DNA of 59,406 bases from Candidatus Siliceabacter maunaloa (GCA_024330185.1 JANDLV010000024.1:1-59406), one strand, 5' to 3'. Shown: positions 25,328-33,707, numbered from the stretch's first letter. A program made the numbers and translations. Notes: generated from the letters alone by a model not told the origin.

Positions 25328-26308
25328 TCACACCTGCGCGATGGCGGTCCACGAGGCGCCCTCGTCCACCGAGCGCAGCACGCTGCCGTCGGCCAGGGCG
25401 GCGTACAGCGCGCCCTGCGCTGCCATGAACGTGACCGGGAGCTCGGGCAGGGCGCCGCGGCGCGAGAGCGGACCGTCCGGCGCGCCGCTGAGGACCTGGG
25501 CCTGTTCGTCGACCACGAACAGCCGCCCGGAGGGCGCCCAGGCGACGAGCCCGGTGGCGTCGTCGGCCGGCCGCCAGCTTCCCCCGGCGTCGTTGGACGC
25601 GAACAGCCCCTCCTCGGTGGCCGCGATCAGGCGCTGCGGATCGTCGGGAGCGATGGCCAGGTCGAACATCGGGGCGGGAAGCTCGCGCTCCTGCCATGTC
25701 CCCCCGCCGTCCGCGCTGGCCAGGAAGCGCCCGCCGGCCCCGTCGAAGCCGTAGACCCGCTCACCTGCCGCGCGCAGGACGTGGAAGTCCGCCTCGCCCA
25801 GCAGCGAGACCGGCTGCCAGGTTCGTCCACCGTCGCGAGACTCGATCAGGCCCAGTGCCGCCGGGAGATCCTGCCCCGCGGCGGGATGGCCCGAAGCCAG
25901 CAGCCGATCGGGAGCCGCGACCGTGAAGCCCATGAAGTCCTGCTGCTCGGCGCTGACCTGCACCGGCGCGCTGCCGTCGCCCGCGGCGCTGTACAGCCCG
26001 TCGTGGGTCGCGATGAGCACGCCGTCGCCCGCGAGAGCCACGCCGAGCCCGTGCACGTGCCCGCCGGACTCCGCGCCCGAGGAGGGTGCGCCGGCGACTG
26101 GTGGCGCGTCGGCAGCAGAGGGCTCCTCGCCGCCACCGGAGTCGGTCGCGAGGATGACCGCCCCCAGGGCGGCCAGGACGACGAGCAGCGCTGCCGCTCC
26201 GGCGTAGGACCACAGCCTGCGCCGGCGCTCCGCCGCCCTGGCGGTGCGCTCGCGCTCCAGCCGCTCCTGGCGCCTGCGCTCCTTCTTGTCGGACTGTGTG
26301 GTGGCCAT
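25328..26308 (-). CDS. BNR-repeat beta-propeller protein (F510_1955-like)
   Basis: A 326-aa membrane-anchored protein: a basic cytoplasmic N-terminus, one membrane helix, then a beta-propeller with BNR/Asp-box repeats (SRDGGRTWQ, SADGGGTWQ, SNDAGGSWR, SVDEGASWT). GGHVHGLGV after the linker is typical of the F510_1955 group often found with copper genes. No catalytic residues of a true sialidase can be assigned. It is the last gene of the BlaI-M56 cluster, 19 bp after the small membrane protein. Confidence 0.78.
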   Translation of the reverse strand: MATTQSDKKERRRQERLERERTARAAERRRRLWSYAGAAALLVVLAALGAVILATDSGGGEEPSAADAPPVAGAPSSGAESGGHVHGLGVALAGDGVLIATHDGLYSAAGDGSAPVQVSAEQQDFMGFTVAAPDRLLASGHPAAGQDLPAALGLIESRDGGRTWQPVSLLGEADFHVLRAAGERVYGFDGAGGRFLASADGGGTWQERELPAPMFDLAIAPDDPQRLIAATEEGLFASNDAGGSWRPADDATGLVAWAPSGRLFVVDEQAQVLSGAPDGPLSRRGALPELPVTFMAAQGALYAALADGSVLRSVDEGASWTAIAQV

Positions 26309-26327
26309 AGACGAAGGTCTCGCCGGC

Positions 26328-26576
26328 TCAGCGCTTCGCGGCCGGCTGGGGCTCGCGGACGGACGCGTCGTGCTCCTCCCGGCGCGCGATGTCGGCGGCC
26401 AGCCTGTGCTGTCGCTCGCGCAGTTCCTCAAGCGAGTCGCCCTGCGCGCGGGAGACCTCTTGGTCCCCGGTGGCCTTCTGCTTGTCGCCGCCCCTCATGC
26501 CCTTGGACATGAACCACATCATGGCCCCCATGCCCAGCGGGCAGGCGAGCAGCGCGAGTCCGTAGAGCCACTCCAT
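26328..26576 (-). CDS. Small single-helix membrane protein (DUF2933-like)
   Basis: An 82-aa protein with one Met-rich membrane helix (LLACPLGMGAMMWFM) and a charged cytoplasmic helix (LEELRERQHRLAADI). Similar small CxxGM-helix proteins accompany copper genes. The ATG has AAGGAGGAG just upstream, and a CTACTACA box lies 35 bp upstream of it. Confidence 0.7.
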   Translation of the reverse strand: MEWLYGLALLACPLGMGAMMWFMSKGMRGGDKQKATGDQEVSRAQGDSLEELRERQHRLAADIARREEHDASVREPQPAAKR

Positions 26577-26611
26577 CGTTCTCCTCCTTCGTGACGTTGC
26601 CTGCTAGGCAT

Positions 26612-26619
26612 TGTAGTAG
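26612..26619 (-). promoter_or_regulatory. CTACTACA box before small membrane protein gene
   Basis: Reads TATCTACTACAATG toward the 26328-26576 gene, in the 51-bp gap after the M56 gene. The TCTACTACA core is identical to the CDF box. It may give an internal promoter to the last two genes of the cluster. Confidence 0.5.
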
Positions 26620-26627
26620 ATAGAGGC

Positions 26628-27563
26628 CTACCGCCCGAGGCGACGAGCCAGCGAGCTTCGCGCGCGCAGCACCGTCGCCGCGCCGACGACCAGCGGGAGG
26701 CCGGCCATCGCCAGCATGCAGGATTGGGCGGCGAGCAACGGCACGTTGAGCTCGACCCCCGCGCCCGTGGCCTCGACGCGCAACGCCACGACGAGCACGG
26801 CGGTCAGGGCGAGCAGCGCCCACGCCAGCAGGGCCGCCGGAAGCTGCCACGGGGCGCGTTCGCCCATCAGGTGGTCGACGCGCTCGGGCGCGATGCCGAC
26901 CACCGCGGGGTCGGCGGCCTCGAAGGAGAGCAGTGCGCAGGCCAGCGGCGCGGCGTCGTTCCGGCTGGCCCGGACGGCCTCGCGGTCGGCGGCCAGCTCG
27001 GCCAGCTCCGCGTAGCGCTCGCTCAGCCGGCGCAGCGCGGGCAGGAAGAACAGGCCGTCGGCCAGCGCCCGTGAGAGGACGGCGCGCAGTGGATCGTGAA
27101 GGCGGGCGTGGTGTCGCTCGTGGGCGACGACGGCGGCGAGCTCGAGACGATCCAGGGTCGCCAGCGTCCCGGTCGAGATGTAGATGCGCGGGCGCAGCAC
27201 CCCGGCGCAGAAGGCGATCGGCCTGTCGCCGCCGATGACCGTCACCCGCTGCCCATCAATGGTGCGGTTCTCCACCACGTGCAGGGCGCGCAGCACCCGT
27301 CGGGAGGCGCGAAGCTGACGAACGGCCGACCACAGCGTGCGTCCGAGCACGGCGAAGGCCAGAACACCCAGTAGGAGGCTCACGATTCCCGCCAGGCTCG
27401 CATCGGGCAGCAGCACCCGCTGGCATGCCTCGAGCAGCGTCGCTGTCGACGGAGGCGTGAGCGAGAGCTGCCCGGCCGCGGCGAGCGAGGCGTAGCCCAC
27501 GGCGCCAAGGCCCAGCGCCGCCAGCAGAAGCTGCAGGCCCAGGATGGTGCGAGGCTTAGTCAC
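26628..27563 (-). CDS. M56-family (BlaR1-like) membrane metallopeptidase
   Basis: A 311-aa membrane protease: zinc motif VVAHERHHARLHDP (HExxH) and downstream ELAADREA giving the third ligand, between membrane helices. It lacks the penicillin-sensor domain of BlaR1, so it must respond to another signal. It overlaps the BlaI-type gene by 8 bp. Cleavage of that repressor on sensing metal or envelope stress is the natural inference. Confidence 0.87.
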   Translation of the reverse strand: MTKPRTILGLQLLLAALGLGAVGYASLAAAGQLSLTPPSTATLLEACQRVLLPDASLAGIVSLLLGVLAFAVLGRTLWSAVRQLRASRRVLRALHVVENRTIDGQRVTVIGGDRPIAFCAGVLRPRIYISTGTLATLDRLELAAVVAHERHHARLHDPLRAVLSRALADGLFFLPALRRLSERYAELAELAADREAVRASRNDAAPLACALLSFEAADPAVVGIAPERVDHLMGERAPWQLPAALLAWALLALTAVLVVALRVEATGAGVELNVPLLAAQSCMLAMAGLPLVVGAATVLRARSSLARRLGR

Positions 27564-27948
27564 GACGCGCCAGCCGGGTGAGCTTGCGGCGCTGCTCGGG
27601 GTCCAGCGAGGCCATCTGCCGCGCGAAGTGCACGAACGCGACCTCGCCGTACTGCTCGACGACCGCGTCGACCTCCGCTTGGGCGCGCGCCTGCAAGTAG
27701 TCCTCGCGCGACAGGCACGGCTTGTAGATGTCGGTTCGTCCGCTGCGCCGGCGGCGCAGCAGACCCTTGGTGTCCAGGCGCTGCATGATGGTCATCACCG
27801 TCGTGTAGGCCCGCTGCTTGGGGCCCTGGCCGTTCAGCGCATGCAGCACCTCGCGAACGTTCGCCTCGCCCACACGCCATATCTCCTCCATGACCTCGGA
27901 CTCGAGCTCATGCAGCGGCGGCGGGACGGGACGATCTGCGGCGGTCAT
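27556..27948 (-). CDS. BlaI/MecI/CopY-family repressor (M56-linked)
   Basis: A 130-aa winged-helix repressor: LESEVMEEIWRVGEANVREVL, then RAYTTVMTIMQRLDTKGLL and a C-terminal dimerisation helix. About half identical by eye to the copy at 8431-8826. Start ATG 27948; a GTG just before (27951) is possible. Its own promoter carries the CATAGTAG variant of the shared box, which supports autoregulation. It is co-translated with the M56 protease. Confidence 0.9.
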   Translation of the reverse strand: MTAADRPVPPPLHELESEVMEEIWRVGEANVREVLHALNGQGPKQRAYTTVMTIMQRLDTKGLLRRRRSGRTDIYKPCLSREDYLQARAQAEVDAVVEQYGEVAFVHFARQMASLDPEQRRKLTRLARRD

Positions 27949-27961
27949 CACTACGCCCTGT

Positions 27962-27969
27962 CATAGTAG
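27962..27969 (-). promoter_or_regulatory. CTACTATG box before BlaI-M56 operon
   Basis: Reads GGCTACTATGACAGGGCG toward blaI, 13 bp before the ATG. One mismatch to the consensus box. CACTACG on the plus strand nearby (27949-27955) could form a second, opposed half-site. Confidence 0.5.
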
Positions 27970-27999
27970 CCGCAGCCCGCCGGGAACCAGGGAGCCATC

Positions 28000-28647
28000 G
28001 TGACCCAGACACCGCCAAGCGAGCTCGACCATCCCTTCTTCGCGCGGTTCTACCGCCGCAACCGCCAGACGGCCGACGAGCGCGGCGAGCGCGAGCACCG
28101 CCGCCGGGTGCTCGAGGGCCTGCACGGCCGGGTGGTCGAGGTCGGCGCCGGCGACGGCGGGAACTTCGCGCTCTATCCCGCGTCGGTCGAGGAGGTCCTC
28201 GCCGTCGAGCCCGAGCGCCACCTGCGCGGCGACGCGGAGCGAGCAGCGGCGCAGGCCCCGGTGCCCATCAAGGTGATCTGCGCCTTCGCCGAGAACCTCC
28301 CTCTGGAGGACGGGTCGGTCGACGCCGTCGTGGCCTCACTGGTGCTGTGCACCGTGCCCGACCAGGCGGCCGCGCTGAACGAGGCACGCAGGGTGCTGCG
28401 CCCCGGCGGCGAGCTTCGCTTCTACGAGCATGTGCACGCCGATCGTCAGCCCCTTCGGGCGGTGCTCGAGCTCGCCGACCGCACGATCTGGCCGCGCGTC
28501 GCCGGCGGCTGCCACCCCACCCGCGACACCGAGGCGGCGATCGAGGCCGCCGGCTTTGACATCGAGCACTGCGACCGCTTCTCCTTCAGCCCCAGCCTCG
28601 TCTCTCCCAAGATCCCCCACCGCCTGGGCACAGCCCGGCGTCCCTGA
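28000..28647 (+). CDS. Class I SAM-dependent methyltransferase
   Basis: A 215-aa methyltransferase with motif [17 protein letters not shown], acidic residue in VEPERHLR, and the typical late segments [12 protein letters not shown] and [16 protein letters not shown]. It resembles UbiE/Mettl7-like methyltransferases; the substrate is unknown. GTG start with an AGGGAG-type site upstream. Divergent from the BlaI operon. Confidence 0.82.
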   Translation: MTQTPPSELDHPFFARFYRRNRQTADERGEREHRRRVLEGLHGRVVEVGAGDGGNFALYPASVEEVLAVEPERHLRGDAERAAAQAPVPIKVICAFAENLPLEDGSVDAVVASLVLCTVPDQAAALNEARRVLRPGGELRFYEHVHADRQPLRAVLELADRTIWPRVAGGCHPTRDTEAAIEAAGFDIEHCDRFSFSPSLVSPKIPHRLGTARRP

Positions 28648-28680
28648 GCAGGCCGCGCCAGCCCCGCAGACGCCGCGACT

Positions 28681-29019
28681 TCAGCTCGAAGTGCGCAGGG
28701 CGGCGAGGATCCAGGCGTCGAGCGGCAGGCCCGACAGCCCCTGCGGGGTGGGGTAGAGGCGGCACTTGAGGCCGAAGTCGGTCCGTTCGTCGGCGCCCGG
28801 CTCGACGTCGCTGCCGTCGACGCGCATGGTCGGTGAGCCGAGGAACCGCTGCGCGCGGGCTTCGTCGTCGGAGGTGACCGGCACAAGCTGCACGTCCGCC
28901 GGTGACGCGGCCCGGCCGAGCAGCTCGTGCAAGTGGGCCACCAGCCGGTCGTGATTCGGGCACCCAGCGAAGAACAGCAGCTCGATCGTCGGTTCCCCCT
29001 CGGCCGTGGCGAACCTCAG
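28681..29019 (-). CDS. Small thioredoxin-fold protein, probable CTG start
   Basis: A 112-aa protein: IELLFFAGCPNHDRLVAHL (strand, then Cys at the start of a helix), VRVDG-type strand FLGSPTMRVDGSDVEPG with a cis-Pro, and FGLKCRLYPTPQGLSG. It looks like the small thioredoxin-like proteins found next to mercury and copper genes. No ATG, GTG or TTG occurs in frame near the natural N-terminus; a CTG at 29019 overlaps the upstream stop as CTGA. It is the second gene after the multicopper oxidase. Confidence 0.65.
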   Translation of the reverse strand: MRFATAEGEPTIELLFFAGCPNHDRLVAHLHELLGRAASPADVQLVPVTSDDEARAQRFLGSPTMRVDGSDVEPGADERTDFGLKCRLYPTPQGLSGLPLDAWILAALRTSS

Positions 29020-30533
29020 GCGACTTTGATGTGGCGCATCATGCCTGCCTCGTGGTGGTAGCCGTTGTGGCAGTGCAGCGCCCAGTCGCCGGGGTTGTCG
29101 GCTGTCCAGTCGACGGCCACCGTCTCCATCGGGGTCACGAGAATGGTGTCCTTGAGCGGGGCCAGTCCCTCGCCCCGCCGCACGGGCCGGAAGGAGTGGC
29201 CGTGCAGGTGCATGGGGTGGGGCATCATGGTCCGGTTGGCGAAGACGAAGCGCACCGGCTCGTCGCGGGCGATCTGGACCTCGTCGGATCCTTCCATGGT
29301 CTGGCCTCCGATGGACCACAGGTAGGGCTCGCTCATGTCCATGGCCAGGCTCATGTCGATGGTGCGCCGCTCGCCGCGGGGCGTGGCCTCCTCCATCTCG
29401 GCTCCGGTCAGGTCGGCGTGGGTGAGCAGGCGCCGTGGCGGTCGCACCGGCGCGTCGGGCGCGGGCGTGCGGGCGCGCGAGTCGGCGAGGCGCAGGTTGG
29501 CCACCGCCCGGCCCTCTTTGCCCAGCGGCACGGCGATGATGCGCGCCCCGCCTTCGCCCCGCGGCTCGATCAGCGCGTCGAAGCGCTCGGCCATGCCCAT
29601 GAGCAGCGCGTCGGTGGTCACCGGTTCCACGGCCAGCCCGTCGGCGTGGGTGACGCGCAGCTCGTGCCCCTCCACGAAGACGGCGTAGATCGTGTCGGCT
29701 GCGGCGTTGACGAAGCGCAGGCGCACGCGCTCCCCGCGGCGCACGTCGACCTGGAAGGGCGCCTCGGGCGGACGGCCGTTGACCAGGTGCAGCGGGTGGT
29801 CGACGTCGCCGGCGTCCACGCCTCCGGCCAGCGCCAGGTTGGCCATGGCAACGCCGGAGCTCGCCCGTCCGCCGCCCACGGCGCCGAACGGCTCTCCCGG
29901 TGCGGGGGACGGACTCCCCATCCCGTGGGCCATCCCCTCGCTGCGCAGCGTCTCGAGCTGCTCGTCGGGCGTTCCGCGCACGCCGTCCAGCCAGTCGTCG
30001 AGGACCAGGACCGCCTCGCGGTCGTAGTCCAGCGTCTCGTTGGCCGCCTCGACGATCAGCGGTGCGTAGAGGCCGCGGTCGAGCTGCATCCCCGCGTGGG
30101 AGTGGAAGAAGAACGTCCCGGCGTCCGGCGGCGTGAACTCGTACAGGTAGCTGCCACCCGGCTCGATGGCCTCCTGCGTGAGGCCGGGCACGCCGTCGGC
30201 GTCGTTCTCGCGCAGGCGGATGCCGTGCCAGTGGACCGTCGTGGGCTCGGGGAGGTCGTTGTCCACGCGGATGCGCACGGGACGGCCCTGGCGCAGTCGG
30301 ACCTCGGGGCCGGGCAGTCCGCCGTCGTAGGTCCAGGTCGCGACCCGCCGGCCGCCGATCTCCACCTCGGAGGGCCGGGGGCGCAGGACCAGATCGGCCC
30401 GCGTGGGCTCCGAGCTGGCCGTCGCCCTCCCCAGCGCCCAGCCGCCGATCGCCAACCCGGCCGCTCCGGCCCCACCCGCGGCGATGAACCGCCGGCGGGT
30501 GAGGTTGCCCTCTGTCCGCTCGTTGCTCTGCAT
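29016..30533 (-). CDS. Three-domain multicopper oxidase (CueO/CopA-like)
   Basis: A 505-aa Tat-exported oxidase (signal LTRRRFIAAGG). Copper motifs in order: TVHWHGIRL, TFFFHSHAGMQLDRGLYAPL, MHLHGHSF and WALHCHNGYHHEAGMM, with the type 1 Cys in HCH. The middle contains a Met-rich segment (MAHGMGSPSPAPGE, DMSLAMDMSE) typical of copper-resistance oxidases that oxidise Cu(I). ATG 30533 has GGAGGGCG upstream. Its promoter region holds a CsoR-type dyad shared with nuoA. Confidence 0.9.
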   Translation of the reverse strand: MQSNERTEGNLTRRRFIAAGGAGAAGLAIGGWALGRATASSEPTRADLVLRPRPSEVEIGGRRVATWTYDGGLPGPEVRLRQGRPVRIRVDNDLPEPTTVHWHGIRLRENDADGVPGLTQEAIEPGGSYLYEFTPPDAGTFFFHSHAGMQLDRGLYAPLIVEAANETLDYDREAVLVLDDWLDGVRGTPDEQLETLRSEGMAHGMGSPSPAPGEPFGAVGGGRASSGVAMANLALAGGVDAGDVDHPLHLVNGRPPEAPFQVDVRRGERVRLRFVNAAADTIYAVFVEGHELRVTHADGLAVEPVTTDALLMGMAERFDALIEPRGEGGARIIAVPLGKEGRAVANLRLADSRARTPAPDAPVRPPRRLLTHADLTGAEMEEATPRGERRTIDMSLAMDMSEPYLWSIGGQTMEGSDEVQIARDEPVRFVFANRTMMPHPMHLHGHSFRPVRRGEGLAPLKDTILVTPMETVAVDWTADNPGDWALHCHNGYHHEAGMMRHIKVA

Positions 30534-30614
30534 GGTTTCGCCCTCCAGGATTAGACGTACTGTAGGAGGCTGGTCACCCGTGCGTGGCAGCGCCGGATGC
30601 CCGCGTTGTCCCAC

Positions 30615-30633
30615 TATACCCTGACGGGGTATA
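30615..30633. promoter_or_regulatory. CsoR-type dyad between multicopper oxidase and nuoA
   Basis: TATACCC (30615-30621) and GGGGTATA (30626-30633) form an inverted repeat around TGAC. It matches the csoR promoter site (ACCCC...GGGGTA). It lies 82 bp upstream of the oxidase ATG and 23 bp before the nuoA ATG, so it could control both. Confidence 0.65.
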
Positions 30634-30656
30634 AGTACTATTCTCGACACGGACCC

Positions 30657-30980
30657 ATGGGCGCGATCACCCTCTTCTTCATCCTGCTCGCCCTGGTGAC
30701 CGGGCTGGTCGGCGCGCTCTATGCGGTGGCGCTCGCTCGCCGGCGGGTCCGCCGCGTGGCCGCCGGGGAGCAGCCCGCGTGGCCGCGCTACCACGTGCGC
30801 TACTACACGTTCGCGCTGCTCTTCATCGCCTTCGACATGGAGATGGCCTACATGTATCCGTGGGCGGCCGTCTTCAAGGGACTGGGCTGGTTCGCCTTCG
30901 CGGAGATCGGCTTCTTCCTGACCGTGCTGGGCCTGGGGATCGTCTACGCGTGGCGTGAGGGCGCGCTCGAATGGTCGTAG
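30657..30980 (+). CDS. nuoA: NADH-quinone oxidoreductase subunit A-like
   Basis: A 107-aa membrane protein with three helices and the NuoA hallmark YYTFALLFIAFDMEMAYMYPWA (the family has FDxExxFLYPWA). It would help form the quinone-channel end of a complex I membrane arm. ATG 30657 is chosen; an upstream frame start at 30597 would run through the CsoR-type dyad. The next gene starts inside its 3' end. Confidence 0.88.
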   Translation: MGAITLFFILLALVTGLVGALYAVALARRRVRRVAAGEQPAWPRYHVRYYTFALLFIAFDMEMAYMYPWAAVFKGLGWFAFAEIGFFLTVLGLGIVYAWREGALEWS

Positions 30981-32251
30981 GCCGCCCGGCCCTCGTCGTC
31001 CCCGACGACCTCGCCTGGACGCTGTGGGGCGTCGATCCCTACGCCGACGGGCTGCGCCCCGTGAGCGACGCCGGCTCGGCCCGACGCGTGCTGCTCCCCG
31101 ACCGCCTGCCCGGCCCGCTGGGCGACGCACTGCGCCGCCTCGTCGAGGATCTTCCGGCCGACCGTCGGGTGGAGGTGCGCGCGGCCCCCGCGCTGGGCGG
31201 CCGGCGCCTCGAGCGGGTGCTCGCCGCGCGGACGGTGGACGAGGACGACGACGAGGAGGAGGGCGGCGGCCACGACGGAGATCACCACGGCGACATGATG
31301 GCCATCACCGGTTCCCCCGGTTCGGACGGGTTGGTCATGGAGCCGATCGACACCGTCCTCGGCCCGCTGGCGGGCCCCCTGCCCGGCGGCTTGGCGATCA
31401 GCGTGCGTCTGGCCGGCGACGTCGTCGAGGACTGCCGGGTCGATGCGCTGCTGGAGGCGGAGGAGATCGCGCTCGACCGGCCGCCCGACGCCCTCGCACC
31501 GTCGGCCTGGGGCGCCGTGCTGAGCGCCGCCTCCGACGAGCGGCCGGAGCGCCCGTGGGCCGCCGTCGCGGCCGTAGAGCTCGAGCGGGCGGTCAGCCAC
31601 GTGGCCTGGCTGCGCACGCTCGCGCGGCTGCTGGGCTGGGCGATGCTGGTCGACGGGTGCACCGCCGCCCTGGCTGCGCTGGCCGCGGCGCGGCGCGAGC
31701 CGGACGCGGACGACCTTAACCGCAGCCTCGATGCACTGGCCTCCCTGCGCGGAGTGGTGCGAGGGCGGCGGATGGGCGCGCGCACCCGTGGGCGCGCGGT
31801 GGTCGACGTGGCGACCGTGGCGGCGCATGGCCTCACCGGCCCGGTGGCCCGGGCGGCGGGACACGCGGAGGACGCGCGGAGCAACGACGCCGCCTACGCC
31901 GCGCTGGGCTTCACACCGGTCGTCGAGGGCGACGGCGACGCCCGGGCCCGCACAGTCCTGCGCCACGCCGAGGCGATCGCCGCCGTTGAGCTGGCCGCAG
32001 CGGCGCTCGTGCGCAGAGAGGCCGGAGCGCACCCGCTCCCGGCCCCCTTCGCCGACGCAGGCGGATGGGTCGTCGAGGGACCGCGAGGCCCGTTGCGTGC
32101 CTGGCACGAGAACGGTGCCGTCCTGTGCTCGGCCGCGGGCGCCGACGCCGCGCGCACGGTCGCCGCGCGCAGCGCGATCGGCCAGGAGTGGGGTGGCGCG
32201 CTGGTGTGCCTCGCCTCCTTCGACCTCTCGCCCTGGCGGGTCGGCGCATGA
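30971..32251 (+). CDS. Degenerate NuoD-like (49-kDa) subunit with acidic/His-rich N-domain
   Basis: A 426-aa soluble protein. From about residue 125 it aligns by eye with NuoD/hydrogenase large subunit: PIDTVLGPLAGPLPGGL at the HPxxHG position, ELERAVSHVAWLRTLARLLG for the ERxxSHL helix, and RTRGRAVVDVATVAAHGLTGPVARAAG for the TRGVG...GLTGP segment. The HPxxHG histidines are absent. Residues 1-120 are novel and end in an Asp/Glu/His tract (DEDDDEEEGGGHDGDHHGD), then MMAITGSPGSDGLVMEP. It overlaps nuoA by 10 bp and nuoH by 4 bp. Not a functional quinone reductase subunit in the usual sense, I infer. Confidence 0.75.
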   Translation: MVVGRPALVVPDDLAWTLWGVDPYADGLRPVSDAGSARRVLLPDRLPGPLGDALRRLVEDLPADRRVEVRAAPALGGRRLERVLAARTVDEDDDEEEGGGHDGDHHGDMMAITGSPGSDGLVMEPIDTVLGPLAGPLPGGLAISVRLAGDVVEDCRVDALLEAEEIALDRPPDALAPSAWGAVLSAASDERPERPWAAVAAVELERAVSHVAWLRTLARLLGWAMLVDGCTAALAALAAARREPDADDLNRSLDALASLRGVVRGRRMGARTRGRAVVDVATVAAHGLTGPVARAAGHAEDARSNDAAYAALGFTPVVEGDGDARARTVLRHAEAIAAVELAAAALVRREAGAHPLPAPFADAGGWVVEGPRGPLRAWHENGAVLCSAAGADAARTVAARSAIGQEWGGALVCLASFDLSPWRVGA

Positions 32252-33156
32252 GCGCCGCGACCCCCTTCGCGATCCTCCTCGTCGCCCTCGCCGGGGCCGG
32301 CCTGGTGGCTTTGCTCGAGCAGGCGGTCGCGGGGGCGCGGCTCGCCCCCGCGGCCATCGGCGCCGCCGCCGCCCGGCGGCTGCGCGAGCCCCTCACGCTC
32401 CCGGCCTCCTACGACGGGTGGCTGTACCACGGCGCGCCGCTGCTCCTGCTGCTGGCCGCCGTCGCCGCACTGGCCACCGTTCCCTGGACGCCGGGCTTTC
32501 GGGGCATCGACCTCGACTCGGGCGCGATCCTCTTCGCCGCCGCGCTGGCCTACGTCACCCCGGCGGTGTTCATGGCCGGTTGGGGGAGCGGTCACCCGCT
32601 GGCCGTGGTCGGCGGGTTTCGCTTCGTCGCGCTGATGCTCGGCTTCGCCATGCCGCTGGCCATGGTGATCACCGCGGTCGCGGCGCCCGCCGAGTCGCTG
32701 CGCCCCGCGGACATCGTCGCGATCCAGGCCGGGGTCCCCATGGCCCTGGTGCAGCCCTACTCGCTGGCGCTGTGGCTCCCGGCCGTCATGGCTGTCGCCC
32801 TCATGCCGCCCTTCGACACCGCGACGGCGTCCGAGGAACTGGCCGGCGGCGCCTTCGCGCGCTACACCGGGCCGGAGGCCGCGATCGTCGCGCTGGCCCA
32901 GCGCGTCCTCGTGCTGGCCGTCTCGGGCATGACCGCCGCCCTCTTCCTGGGCGGCTGGCACGGGCCGCTGCTGCCCGACGCGCTGTGGATGGTCCTCAAG
33001 ACGCTCGCCGTGGCGGCGTTGCTGCTGTGGGCCGGTCGCCGGCTACCGCGGCTGGAGACCGACCGCCTGCTCATCCTGGCCTGGAAGGTGGCCATCCCCG
33101 GCTCCATCGCCGCGATCGTCCTGGCCGCCCTCACGACGCTGCTCTTCTACCGATGA
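32248..33156 (+). CDS. nuoH: NADH-quinone oxidoreductase subunit H-like
   Basis: A 302-aa polytopic protein. Family segments: GWGSGHPLAVVGGFRFVALMLGFAMPL for the NuoH quinone loop (GWASNSKYALLGGLR in E. coli, as I recall) and MPPFDTATASEELAGGAFARYTG for the PFDxxEAxxELVxGxxxEYSG loop. Several normally acidic residues are changed. ATG overlaps the previous stop (ATGA). With NuoA and NuoJ it forms the proximal membrane arm. Confidence 0.87.
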   Translation: MSAATPFAILLVALAGAGLVALLEQAVAGARLAPAAIGAAAARRLREPLTLPASYDGWLYHGAPLLLLLAAVAALATVPWTPGFRGIDLDSGAILFAAALAYVTPAVFMAGWGSGHPLAVVGGFRFVALMLGFAMPLAMVITAVAAPAESLRPADIVAIQAGVPMALVQPYSLALWLPAVMAVALMPPFDTATASEELAGGAFARYTGPEAAIVALAQRVLVLAVSGMTAALFLGGWHGPLLPDALWMVLKTLAVAALLLWAGRRLPRLETDRLLILAWKVAIPGSIAAIVLAALTTLLFYR

Positions 33157-33707
33157 GCGCCCTGGGCACCGCCCTGGTCTTCTGGCCCGCGGCGATCCTG
33201 ATGCTGGTGTGGGGCCTGTACGTGTTCCGTACCGCGTCCATGGCCCGCGCGGGCCTGCTGCTGCTGGGCGCGCTGGGGCTGGAGGGCCTGCTCTTCCTGG
33301 CCCTGGCCAGCCAGTTCCTGGGCGTCCTGATGATCCTGATGATGAGCGGCGAGATGATCATCATGGTCTTCTTCATGGTCATGTTCATGTCCGACCCCGG
33401 CGGGCTGATGGGCATGGACATGACCCACGACAAGCGGCGCTCGGCCGCGCTGGCGGCGGCGATCGGCATCGGGCTGGCGGTGCTCGCCGTGGCCACCGAC
33501 TGGCCGGGCGCCGTCGTCTCGCCCGACGCGCCCGACGTGCAGGCCATCGGCTACGAGGTCATGGGGCGCTCGATGTTCTCGTTCCTCTTCGCGGGAGTCA
33601 CGATCCTCTTCGCGATGGTCGGCGGGGTCCTGCTGGCCAAGGAGGGCGGGCGGCTGGGCCTGGCCGAGCCGGGCGACGGGACCTCGCGACGGGACGAGCG
33701 CACGTGA
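33153..33707 (+). CDS. nuoJ: NADH-quinone oxidoreductase subunit J-like
   Basis: A 184-aa membrane protein with five hydrophobic helices. The third helix is strikingly Met-rich (LMILMMSGEMIIMVFFMVMFM), with a Glu near the position of the conserved one in NuoJ. It starts at an ATG overlapping nuoH's stop. Confidence 0.83.
   Translation: MSALGTALVFWPAAILMLVWGLYVFRTASMARAGLLLLGALGLEGLLFLALASQFLGVLMILMMSGEMIIMVFFMVMFMSDPGGLMGMDMTHDKRRSAALAAAIGIGLAVLAVATDWPGAVVSPDAPDVQAIGYEVMGRSMFSFLFAGVTILFAMVGGVLLAKEGGRLGLAEPGDGTSRRDERT

Noticed and set aside
31230-31340. Acidic/His tract of the NuoD-like protein as a sequencing artefact
   Set aside because: The frame is open on both sides and the flanking NuoD-like sequence is in the same frame, so no indel is needed.
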